A stretch of DNA of 5,399 nt, from positions 1-5,399 of the forward strand of contig DASXTB010000126.1 of the NCBI GenBank assembly GCA_036505615.1, written 5' to 3'. This document shows, one piece after another, positions 1 to 5,272 of this stretch (position 1 is its first letter; each line of letters starts with the position of its first letter). Origin of the DNA: DASXTB01 sp036505615 (GTDB lineage: Bacteria > Acidobacteriota > UBA6911 > JACQSX01). A program made the position numbers and the translations under genes. The notes beneath the pieces were generated by a model. That model searched no databases, had not been told where the DNA came from, and saw only the letters and a program-made list of their open reading frames with translations.

Positions 1-1139
1 CTATAGGACGTGGGCGAGTTGGTGGACTGGTTGGTGAAGGCTACCGCCAGCGGCGCGGAGCCTCGGCTGGTATTCACCGTGAACATGGCCGTGGGGGCGG
101 TGTTGGCCGCGACCATGGGGCCGATATACTGGGTGGACACCACCACGTGATCGATCCACGCGTCCGGATTGGTGTCCGTGTCGAAGGGCGCTCCATGGTT
201 GAGGTAGTCCTCGAGCCAGATGTAGTTGATCTTCAGGTCCGTGGTGGAGCGCCAGCGGTACCCGGCGAAGGGAGAGCCGGCCGGATCGGGCATGAACCTG
301 CCGAATCCGCCTCCGACCCAGGAGCCCAGGGGAGATCCCTGCTGGAAGTAGCTCACCACCTGGCCACCTCGGCGCAGGAGCGCGCCGTTGATCCACATCC
401 CGTTCTCCCCGTTGTGGGCCGTCGTCGGGTTATTCAGCTTGACCATCAACTCGACACAGATCCACTCGTTATAGGGAGTCTGCCAGTAGTGGTTCGCGGT
501 CCAGTCACCGTCATAGATGCTCATCATCCGGTTGCCGAACCCGCCGACCTGCTCCATCCAGTAGTTGTAGGTCTCCCAGCGCCACGACCAGGTGCCATCG
601 GTGTCGGCGCTTTCGCCGTTGGGCTCGAAGCCGGCGTTGAATTTATCGGTGCCATCGCCAGGCACACCGGCATCGGGCGATGGCCAGGCGGACACCGGGT
701 TCAGGCCCCCCAGCCACACGAAGTGCGAGGGCATCTCGCTGGTGGGAGCGAACTTGGTGTAGTAGCGGATGTAGAGGGTGTCGTACCCCTGGGTGAAGGC
801 CTTGTACAGGTGCCCGGCCCACTCGGAGTAGCCGGGCTGGCGGGTGATCTGTAGGGAGTGGGTCCCGGGACTCCCGGCGGGCTTATCCGTGGAGAAGACC
901 ATCCCCGCCGACCCCTTATTATCCCCCATGTTCCCATTGCTGTAGATATTCAACAAATCGGTGAGGGTGGGCTGCTCGAATCGTTCCACCCAAATGACGC
1001 TGGGATCGCTCTCGATCCCTACATCGCCAGGATAACTGGCCGCCAGGCCAGTGCCTTCCGGCGGCACGGTGGCAGACGCGATTCCGGCCAGTAACAGCAT
1101 GAGGACGACGCTCATCAAGATGACAGCTTTGTGCATCAT
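1..1139 (-). CDS. Secreted jelly-roll-like protein with PKD domain, 3' end outside window
   Basis: The reading frame is open from the ATG at 1139 to the window edge, giving 379 complete codons and no stop. A second ATG follows at once (1136). Residues 1-23 form a signal peptide: Lys4, a hydrophobic core VILMSVVLMLLLAGIA and an ASA cleavage site before TVPPEG, so the protein is exported. Residues ~30-340 are rich in Trp, Tyr and Gly (LYIRYYTKF, HFVWLGGLNP, WICVELMVKLNNP, NGENGMWING, YIWLEDY, VVVSTQYIGPM). They resemble an uncharacterised family of concanavalin-A-like/LamG-type jelly rolls common in Planctomycetes, Verrucomicrobia and Acidobacteria, related in style to polysaccharide lyases and carbohydrate-binding proteins. 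Residues ~346-379 begin a PKD domain (APTAMFTV, GSAPLAVAFTNQST, SPTSY), truncated before the expected WDFGDG. Base composition is about 60% GC, clearly higher than the gene at 2711-3946. A role in extracellular polysaccharide binding or cleavage is inferred; I see no proven catalytic residues. The overlapping plus-strand open frame at 147-854 is its shadow. Confidence 0.85.
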   Translation of the reverse strand, partial: MMHKAVILMSVVLMLLLAGIASATVPPEGTGLAASYPGDVGIESDPSVIWVERFEQPTLTDLLNIYSNGNMGDNKGSAGMVFSTDKPAGSPGTHSLQITRQPGYSEWAGHLYKAFTQGYDTLYIRYYTKFAPTSEMPSHFVWLGGLNPVSAWPSPDAGVPGDGTDKFNAGFEPNGESADTDGTWSWRWETYNYWMEQVGGFGNRMMSIYDGDWTANHYWQTPYNEWICVELMVKLNNPTTAHNGENGMWINGALLRRGGQVVSYFQQGSPLGSWVGGGFGRFMPDPAGSPFAGYRWRSTTDLKINYIWLEDYLNHGAPFDTDTNPDAWIDHVVVSTQYIGPMVAANTAPTAMFTVNTSRGSAPLAVAFTNQSTNSPTSY

Positions 1140-1144
1140 GTGTT

Positions 1145-1152
1145 CCCCCCTT
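1145..1152 (-). promoter_or_regulatory. Shine-Dalgarno sequence of the PKD protein
   Basis: Read on the minus strand, AAGGGGGG lies 5 bases before the ATG at 1139 and 8 bases before the ATG at 1136. This is the clearest ribosome binding site in the window. It supports the start of the secreted PKD protein but does not decide between the two adjacent ATGs. I could not find a convincing -35/-10 pair upstream. Confidence 0.6.
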
Positions 1153-1677
1153 ACTACATTTTCGTTGAACCACAATCATGAGAAGTAGTCGGATCTGCCT
1201 TCCTTGACACACATGGGCGACCGGTTTGGCGGCGGGGCAACACAGTAGATGGTCGCTTCGTTGAATCTGCCCGCTGACGTTAATAAGGAGCCATGTTTCA
1301 TCTGAGCTTTACTAGGAGCGTTGTTGGAGCCATCTTTTTCTCAAGCGTCCGGTAATCGACGTTTCGAAAATTTTTACACTCACTGCAACCTACAGGAATC
1401 GAAGTCTGGCCCGTCTGTGTACTAGAATTTGTGCTAGAGCGGCCCTGTTTCTTCTCGTCCTTCGTAAATCCGCTGTTCGTTAGGCAAAAACGGTCTTCCA
1501 TCTCGTAAAACGCGTCTTTTTTGAAATGAAAACAGACGCCTTGAAACCGACGATTTCGGAATCCTGAGTCTGGCGCTTCAGTCGACTTGGCCTCAAGGAC
1601 ATCAGAACTGTTAAATCTCGTGGCAACGGAGTAGCAATCCGTCGCGCCACGTCGAAAACGACTTCCGATAGCATGAA

Positions 1678-1697
1678 TTCGCAATACGTATTACGAA
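1678..1697. repeat. 20-base imperfect palindrome
   Basis: TTCGCAATACGTATTACGAA pairs with itself at 9 of 10 positions; the only mismatch is C1682 against A1693. The core AATACGTATT (1683-1692) is perfect. It sits in gene-free DNA about 130 bases before the first small paralogue. It could be a dimeric regulator site or chance; nothing nearby links it to a particular protein. Confidence 0.3.
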
Positions 1698-1826
1698 GCT
1701 CGCCCGTGTAAGGATCAACGCGTTGTCGATCTGATTTCCGAGTCCGCTGCCATTCGGTCGGGCGGTGAGTACGGTGGTTTCGTTCGTCCCTTTAACGTTT
1801 TTCGCTGCGATTCTTTTTCGGATTGA

Positions 1827-2027
1827 CCAGCCATAGCGGAACAGCTCAGCCAAGCAGGTTTCAGCTGGGGCTGCTCATCTGAGACCGATTCAACTGGCCG
1901 TGTAATCTTCACTGCAGAGGCATACGCCCGTGATGGTCGTCGGTTTGTTGTCCTGGCAGACGAAAGACTCAGCGCGTTTTTGGAACTACATGCGGCGATC
2001 CATAAAGTATTGGGAAATCGTTGCTGA
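1827..2027 (+). pseudogene. Small RFVV-ADER-LSAF family protein, copy 1, start lost
   Basis: The open frame runs from just after a TGA (1824-1826) to the TGA at 2025-2027, 66 codons with no ATG, GTG or TTG near the front. It contains AIAEQLSQAGFSWGC, then DSTGRVIF, then RDGRRFVVLADERLSAFLEL, and ends LGNRC. Without gaps it matches the downstream copy at 31 of 58 positions, including the shared blocks GC-S, DS-GR-I, DG-RFVV-ADERL-AF-EL. The family is a short cytosolic protein that I recognise from Verrucomicrobia, of unknown function. In relatives, as in copy 2, the block IADNLS is preceded by YWEI. Here the matching position is the TGA codon followed by P-A-I-A-E, so TGA probably replaces a Trp codon (TGG to TGA) and the true N-terminus lies upstream, without an ATG I can place. 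Homology to copy 2 is visible; loss of function is inferred. Confidence 0.65.
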
Positions 2028-2226
2028 CAATCTGAGTAAAGCCGAGTGGAGTTTGGGCTGTGTCTCAGCCGTAGATTCTCGCGGGCGAACAATCTAGATT
2101 GCCGACGCGCACCGCGATGACGGAAAGCGGTTTGTTGTCCACGCGGATGAAAGGTTAACGGCGTTTGTTGAGCTGGAAGCAGTGACACGCGCTAGCTGCA
2201 AAGCGATTTGTCAGTCAGTCGAGTAG
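1990..2226 (+). pseudogene. Small RFVV-ADER-LTAF family protein, copy 2, interrupted by TAG
   Basis: ATG at 1990, with a weak GGAA four bases before it (1982-1985). The frame reads MRRSIKYWEIVADNLSKA, then WSLGCVSAVDSRGRTI, then a TAG stop at 2095-2097 (codon 36). It continues in the same frame with IADAHRDDGKRFVVHADER, LTAFVELEAV and a final TAG at 2224-2226. Without the internal stop it would be a 78-residue protein, normal for this verrucomicrobial small-protein family as I remember it. The TAG aligns with Phe in copy 1; relatives as I recall them carry Trp or Phe there (RTIWIADAHRDDG). One G-to-A change from TGG explains it. The start lies inside the end of copy 1: the two genes overlap by 38 bases in different frames, which would suit translational coupling in the intact ancestor. 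Possibilities are a nonsense pseudogene (most likely), a sequencing error, or readthrough. Function unknown. Confidence 0.7.
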
Positions 2227-2377
2227 GGCCGCACCCTGCACGTCATTAGGTGTTGGATAATACTTTCCGCGTAACCTCACGCTGGATTTTCCGCAGTTAC
2301 ACGGGTAAAGAGCCGCGAATGAGTTCTCAATAACGAGAAGTCACGCGAGGCCAAAACGATGAAAGGGAACCTCGGAA

Positions 2378-2668
2378 ATGAGCCAGCGTTTACTTCACGC
2401 GATGTCACGACAGCGCAAATACCACTTGCGCCACATGCGTGCCGGACTGTGTTATGACTGTAGTCGTCCGGTATCTAGTGGCACCTTGTTTTGCGATCTG
2501 TATCTGATGCAAGGCCGCGTCGTCATGAATCACAAATATGTGCTTGACGGGCAACTTCAGGTTTTCCTGCTTTCCTTAGCGACCACTAGCCGCCTTTGCA
2601 GGTCAGTTCGAACGCGAAATGCGTCTTCGTTCCGCGGGTTCAGCCTCTCCCACTCTTTGATCAGGTGA
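2378..2668 (+). CDS. Small basic protein with a Cys cluster, perhaps degraded
   Basis: Opens at ATG 2378 with GGAA close upstream (2373-2376), too near for an ideal ribosome site, and gives 96 residues. Residues ~10-29 are strongly basic (SRQRKYHLRHMRAG), followed by CYDCSRPVSSGTLFC (residues ~31-45). Small proteins with a basic helix followed by CxxC, a short loop and CxxH are frequent in Verrucomicrobia and look like single zinc knuckles. Here the last ligand is doubtful: after the third Cys comes DLYLMQGR, with no His in the expected place. From about residue 55 onward the sequence is low in recognisable pattern (LLSLATTSRLC, SSFRGFSLSHS) and may be out-of-frame tail. I do not recognise a named family. 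It may be a worn copy or, less likely, chance. It converges with the beta-propeller gene 42 bases downstream. Confidence 0.4.
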   Translation: MSQRLLHAMSRQRKYHLRHMRAGLCYDCSRPVSSGTLFCDLYLMQGRVVMNHKYVLDGQLQVFLLSLATTSRLCRSVRTRNASSFRGFSLSHSLIR

Positions 2669-2710
2669 TCGCCGATGTCTAAAAAAGAGCTCGATCAGCA
2701 GCACGAGACC

Positions 2711-3946
2711 TCACGGGGCGACAGGGATTTTCAGAATAAATACATCCTTACGACGACGACCGCCCCAGTTACTTGTAAATGCAATCAGATGGCCGTTGCG
2801 ACTAATGTCGGCACGCGGACTCGCATAGTAATCGCCTCCATAAATTGAGAAATGATGTGCCAGCCGGCGCACCGACCCACTCCCGTTTGTAGCTACCTGA
2901 TAAATTTCATCGTGGAACGGACCATCCGGTGTCCCAATTGCACCTGAATAACTGCTGAGTAAGACCCACTTTTCATTATTTGCTAACATCGAAACATGGT
3001 AATCCTGGCTCCAGTCATTGCCATAATTGATAAGCGGGTAAAACGAATGTGGATTTGCCAGAGTGCGATAGGTAACCTGGTTGTTCCAATTGTCAGCGCC
3101 AATAACGACCTTGTTTCCATTATCGGAATGCCCGGGCGCATAATCAGGGCCGTTGTCTGTTAGATTTTCAACAGCCAAGGTTCTCAAATCCACTACTCGA
3201 ACCTCAATAGCTCCAGCTCCCTGTTGGCCTGTTTTTACAACCAGATATCTTCCTGATTTATCAACCTGAACTTCGTCCAGCCGAGTTGTATTCACGTTAT
3301 AAATCACTTGATTGGTATCCCGCTTCCAAACCAGATAACCTACGACGTGGTATCTCCTGTCGCGGCGAGTAAACGCGAACACGTTATCATTGTTAATGCT
3401 TTTACTCATCTGCCACAGGTAATCACCAGGATGATACTGGGAAGTAAAATCAGCGATCAGGCTGTAGGTCTGCGTAGCTGCATTGTAAGCCCATAGATGC
3501 ATTCCAATATTGTCGTGAGCATAAATAACGGCGGAATTAGACCCACTCCAGATCGCATCCTCCCAACCAACTGTTCCTCCTATCGGAGTAGGGGTATCCC
3601 AGACAGTTTTGTCGATGATTGCGAAGTTGACGGGATCGAACCGATAGAGCATGGGAGCGACGCCGTTGTGAACCAATAGCCGTGTATTATTGATATTAAA
3701 TGTTGGCCAGTAAGAATAGGCATTCACACAGTCAGGGCCATCATTCGCATCAGTGAGCCGCATGATTGTGGTCCCAAAGGTTGGATCAATAACCGTTCCT
3801 CCAGCCGCAGGCAGCGGAGGAGGTGGAGGCACAGGATACGTGCCGTAATCGTGCTTGATCTGTGCGGAAACATTTAGCGATAAAATAATTTGAAAAATGG
3901 ACGCTGATCCAAGTAACCGAAATAGAGAGAAGTGATGTTTCTTCAT
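2711..3946 (-). CDS. Secreted beta-propeller-like protein
   Basis: A complete gene of 411 residues from ATG 3946; an in-frame ATG at 3958 would add MSQT. I prefer 3946 because it begins MKKHHFSLFRLL, a normal signal-peptide n-region, and because the promoter upstream would leave almost no leader for 3958. No clear Shine-Dalgarno precedes either. The signal peptide ends in NVSA before QIKHDYG, followed by a proline run (VPPPPPLP). The body contains repeated units that look like propeller blades: YWPTFNINNTRLLVHN, WQMSKSINNDNVFAF, VQVDKSGRYLVVKT, GHSDNGNKVVIGA, HVSMLANNEKWVLLSS and SPRADISRNGHLIAFTSN. The last resembles the TolB/PD40 motif (SPDG--IAFTS). Similar exported propellers occur in Acidobacteria and Verrucomicrobia, some related to oligogalacturonate lyases; I see no catalytic set, so enzyme activity is not claimed. 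GC is visibly lower (about 45%) than in the gene at 1-1139, and Asn is frequent, consistent with a separate origin. It ends IPVAP and TGA at 2713-2711. Confidence 0.85.
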   Translation of the reverse strand: MKKHHFSLFRLLGSASIFQIILSLNVSAQIKHDYGTYPVPPPPPLPAAGGTVIDPTFGTTIMRLTDANDGPDCVNAYSYWPTFNINNTRLLVHNGVAPMLYRFDPVNFAIIDKTVWDTPTPIGGTVGWEDAIWSGSNSAVIYAHDNIGMHLWAYNAATQTYSLIADFTSQYHPGDYLWQMSKSINNDNVFAFTRRDRRYHVVGYLVWKRDTNQVIYNVNTTRLDEVQVDKSGRYLVVKTGQQGAGAIEVRVVDLRTLAVENLTDNGPDYAPGHSDNGNKVVIGADNWNNQVTYRTLANPHSFYPLINYGNDWSQDYHVSMLANNEKWVLLSSYSGAIGTPDGPFHDEIYQVATNGSGSVRRLAHHFSIYGGDYYASPRADISRNGHLIAFTSNWGGRRRKDVFILKIPVAP

Positions 3947-3967
3947 AGTCTGTGACATGACAGTTTA

Positions 3968-3996
3968 TCTACATTCGCGCGGTCGCGCTTTGTCAA
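3968..3996 (-). promoter_or_regulatory. Sigma-70-type promoter for the beta-propeller gene
   Basis: On the minus strand a perfect -35 box TTGACA (3996-3991) is followed by a 17-base spacer and TGTAGA (3973-3968), a partial match to TATAAT. Transcription would begin near 3961, leaving about 15 bases before the ATG at 3946 and only about 3 before the one at 3958. The -35 box falls on the stop codon that ends the frame of the autotransporter remnant. The exact -35 and ideal spacing are visible; activity is inferred. Confidence 0.5.
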
Positions 3997-4025
3997 TTCG
4001 ATATTTTCGCACGGCACTGATCCCC

Positions 4026-4126
4026 GGTGGTGCTAAGATTGTTGCTACCTACGGTCAGATTGTTGGCTCCCAGAAAAACCGCAGCAAACTCATCCCCCTC
4101 CACCCCTCCAGTGAGCCAATCGTTAG
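4026..4126 (-). pseudogene. Fragment of an autotransporter-associated beta-strand repeat protein
   Basis: In the minus frame ending at 3993-3995 the translation includes AVFLGANNLTVGSNNLSTT (to 4026). GANNLTVGSNNLSTT closely matches repeats in the very large secreted or outer-membrane proteins of Verrucomicrobia that carry autotransporter-associated beta-strand (PATR) repeats, where it usually continues FSGVIQDGG. Just before it, but in a neighbouring frame, the translation reads LTIGSLEG (4126-4103), which is the piece normally found directly upstream (TIGSLEG then a few residues then LGANNLTVG). The two parts together show a frameshift between about 4103 and 4094. After STT the similarity stops and the frame ends ten codons later. 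So about 33 codons of a protein normally thousands of residues long survive here. The match rests on remembered family patterns, not a search. Confidence 0.55.
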
Positions 4127-4333
4127 GCCGACCGGATCGTAAGGAAAACTGTGATTTTCGTGCAAGCACAAACTCGCCCGGTTCTTTGCATAGTCGATTG
4201 CCTGCTCTTGATCTAAGAAAACCGGCTCGACGCCAGACGCTTCAAAGCACTTCCACCCGTTTCTGAATGGTCGGATTTCGATGATTGTCGCGACAACCTT
4301 TGCATTTTCCTCCAATCGATCGTATCTGTTCAA
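4055..4333 (-). pseudogene. WKCFEA/GVEPVF small protein (DUF2188-like), truncated and fused to a foreign tail
   Basis: The 92-codon frame opens only with TTG (4333); a second TTG is at 4315. There is no ATG before the conserved part and no ribosome site. Residues 15-54 (about 4291-4172) read ATIIEIRPFRNGWKCFEASG, VEPVFLDQEQAIDYAKNRAS. This is the front of a short cytosolic verrucomicrobial protein with a YegP/DUF2188-like beta-hairpin plus helix fold. Intact relatives, as I recall them, begin almost directly at ATIIEIRPF and continue RSGEIRVLDSSG to about 70-75 residues. Here the ATG expected before Ala15 is GTC, and similarity stops after Ser54. From residue ~70 the frame runs into an autotransporter repeat remnant (LTIGSLEG). 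The ORF is therefore probably a chimera of two decayed genes. Divergent to the HTH gene with a 6-base gap. Function unknown. Confidence 0.55.
4285..4296. promoter_or_regulatory. 12-base perfect palindrome upstream of the HTH gene
   Basis: TTGTCGCGACAA is fully self-complementary and ends 43 bases before the ATG at 4340. It overlaps the place where intact WKCFEA-type relatives would start translation on the other strand. Its position between divergent genes, next to a DNA-binding protein gene, makes an operator plausible. There is no direct evidence, and a 12-base palindrome can arise by chance. Confidence 0.3.
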
Positions 4334-4339
4334 TTGAAC

Positions 4340-4846
4340 ATGAGCCAGTCAAATAACTGCAAAGTGCTATCAACAACGCACGATGCCCGGCCGCGGTACA
4401 CCGGCGAACTTCTGCTCCGCACACGCCCAAAGGTTTACAGGCAGATCATCCGCCTATTAAGCGAAGGCGTTTCAGCAAACCAAATTTGTAAGCTCTGTCA
4501 CGTAACACGGGAAACGGTCCGAGCAGTGGAGCGTCGCGAAGCCGCGGAGATAAGCGCACGAAAAAAGAGCATCATCGGGATCCTCTCTAACGTTGCCGAG
4601 TTGGGCGCCAGCCGAATGGAGGAAACGATTGGCAAAGCTGGGTTGCGTGATGCAGCGATCGGGACCGGGATCGCTGTGGACAAGATGCTTGCGCTGGCGG
4701 GTCAAACGCCAGCGTTGCAGATAGCGAACATCGTGATGCCAAGCGAGGAAGAACGCGCTGAGCGTCGGGCTGTACACGCAGGCTTGACGCAATTGCGCGC
4801 AAGCTTATGGAGCCTGAGCCTGAGCAACCTCATGGAGCGCGAATAG
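4340..4846 (+). CDS. Helix-turn-helix protein, phage- or mobile-element-like
   Basis: 168 residues from ATG 4340; a TTG two codons earlier is possible but less likely. No clear ribosome site is seen. Residues ~30-66 (RPKVYRQIIRLLSEGVSANQ, ICKLCHVTRETVRAVERRE) form a resolvase/terminase-style helix-turn-helix: helix, turn at EGVSANQ, recognition helix at TRETVRAVERRE. Residues 70-123 are a long helical region with a family signature: SRMEETIGKAGLRDAAIGTG, IAVDKMLALAGQTP. Residues 127-143 carry QIANIVMPSEEERAERR, also typical. I know this arrangement from uncharacterised verrucomicrobial proteins often near phage-type or small accessory genes. The helical tail after the HTH recalls small terminase subunits, but that is only an analogy. 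The last ~20 residues (RASLWSLSLSNLMERE) fit the family poorly and may be a replaced end. Likely cytosolic DNA binding. It is the only complete small gene in this half of the window and may be the last functional piece of a mobile element together with the recombinase stump downstream. Confidence 0.75.
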   Translation: MSQSNNCKVLSTTHDARPRYTGELLLRTRPKVYRQIIRLLSEGVSANQICKLCHVTRETVRAVERREAAEISARKKSIIGILSNVAELGASRMEETIGKAGLRDAAIGTGIAVDKMLALAGQTPALQIANIVMPSEEERAERRAVHAGLTQLRASLWSLSLSNLMERE

Positions 4847-4958
4847 CGCCGTAGTGCCGAATCGCACGCGCCGCCGCTTTCTCCAAACGCGCTGTCAAGC
4901 GTCTGCGTGAACACGAGGCGCAGTCCGCGTAGCAAAATCGCGCATTAGTTCAACGTCG

Positions 4959-5060
4959 TCAGCCACTGGTCACATCCGGCAACCGCTGCATGGCGGCACG
5001 CTTGTCGTCCGTCGTAAGGTGCGTGTAATGGCGGAGAGACCCGCGCTTGTAAAGCGATTT
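4959..5060 (-). pseudogene. C-terminal remnant of a tyrosine recombinase (phage integrase)
   Basis: The minus frame between the TAG at 5063-5061 and the TGA at 4961-4959 gives 33 codons, with SLRHYTHLTTDDKRAAMQRL followed by PDVTSG. Integrases of the XerC/XerD class end in this way: the active-site Tyr in YTHL (codon 5027-5025), then a charged helix and a short tail, here ending LPDVTSG. The upstream half of the last domain (the HxLRH and LGH boxes) and everything before it are missing or too worn to see, so the gene is broken. It marks an old integration event by a phage or genomic island and faces the HTH gene tail to tail. The identification rests on about 25 residues, so chance is unlikely but not excluded. 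Confidence 0.55.
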
Positions 5061-5155
5061 CTAAGGCAATTTCCGGCGCGGGGAACAGGCATTTGTTATG
5101 CGAGTGCGCTATGCTTTACCGTGCGATTGGTGCTCTTGGGAGCGAAAACGACACT

Positions 5156-5171
5156 GCAGGATTCGAACTGC
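5156..5171 (-). other. tRNA T-arm-like hairpin, possible degenerate tRNA or attachment site
   Basis: Minus strand reads GCAGTTCGAATCCTGC: the invariant TTCGAAT T-loop flanked by GCAG and CTGC that can pair. A normal T-arm would be GCAGG-TTCGAAT-CCTGC, so one G seems lost. I could not build matching acceptor, anticodon or D arms around it, so this is not a working tRNA. Given the recombinase remnant about 100 bases away, it could be the worn tRNA target or an att-site half. Confidence 0.2.
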
Positions 5172-5272
5172 CGATACGAAAAAGCGGCGTCGCGGACGAG
5201 CGCCACTAGTTTCGTCGTATTCAGATGGCCTTTTTCCGCTAGCTTCGAGTCAGCTAAGCTGCCTCAATAACA

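Larger units (their letters stand above)
1140..1823. other. Long stretch without a supported gene
   Basis: About 680 bases between the secreted PKD gene and the small tandem paralogues. The longest open frames (minus strand, 1298-1684, 1480-1674 and 1611-1853) overlap each other in different frames. None has a plausible ribosome site, a recognisable domain or a hydrophobic pattern. The translations are rich in Arg, Ser and Thr, as expected of non-coding DNA. The stretch contains a 20-base near-palindrome (1678-1697). It is probably intergenic or the worn remains of something no longer recognisable. A degraded N-terminus of the first small paralogue may lie in its last 30 bases. Confidence 0.5.
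4847..5272. other. Gene-free stretch holding a recombinase stump and a tRNA-T-arm-like site
   Basis: 426 bases between the HTH gene and the methyltransferase. Besides the tyrosine recombinase end (4959-5060) and a T-arm-like sequence (5156-5171), a short plus-strand frame at about 4864-4932 reads ARAAAFSKRAVKRLREHEAQ before a TAG. It is basic and helical and could be a gene remnant, but it has no start codon. The two plus-strand open frames at 5019-5310 contain RIRTADT or QDSN, which are typical of conceptual translations across the antisense of tRNA genes rather than real proteins. Confidence 0.45.

Noticed and set aside
147..854. Long plus-strand open frame (235 codons)
   Set aside because: It lies fully antisense to the secreted PKD gene, whose signal peptide, ribosome site and motifs are clear; high GC creates such shadow frames.
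1298..1684. Minus-strand open frame of 128 codons
   Set aside because: No ribosome site, domain or family pattern, and overlapping frames of similar quality; composition looks non-coding. It might be part of a dispersed repeat, but I cannot support that.
1715..2188. Minus-strand open frame of 157 codons
   Set aside because: Antisense to the two small paralogues, whose mutual similarity proves the plus strand was the coding one.
1827..2226. Stop-codon reassignment or programmed readthrough
   Set aside because: The stop codons differ (TGA and TAG), the other genes use TGA and TAG as normal ends, and no readthrough signal is visible; ordinary gene decay is simpler.
2681..2715. Possible terminator after the propeller gene (minus strand, short stem then six T)
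   Set aside because: The only stem is CTCG/CGAG with a mismatch beyond it and a long loop; too weak to call.
2675..2845. Plus-strand frame from ATG 2675 (MSKKELDQQHE)
   Set aside because: The first dozen codons look gene-like, but the rest is antisense to the propeller C-terminus; at most the start of a truncated gene.
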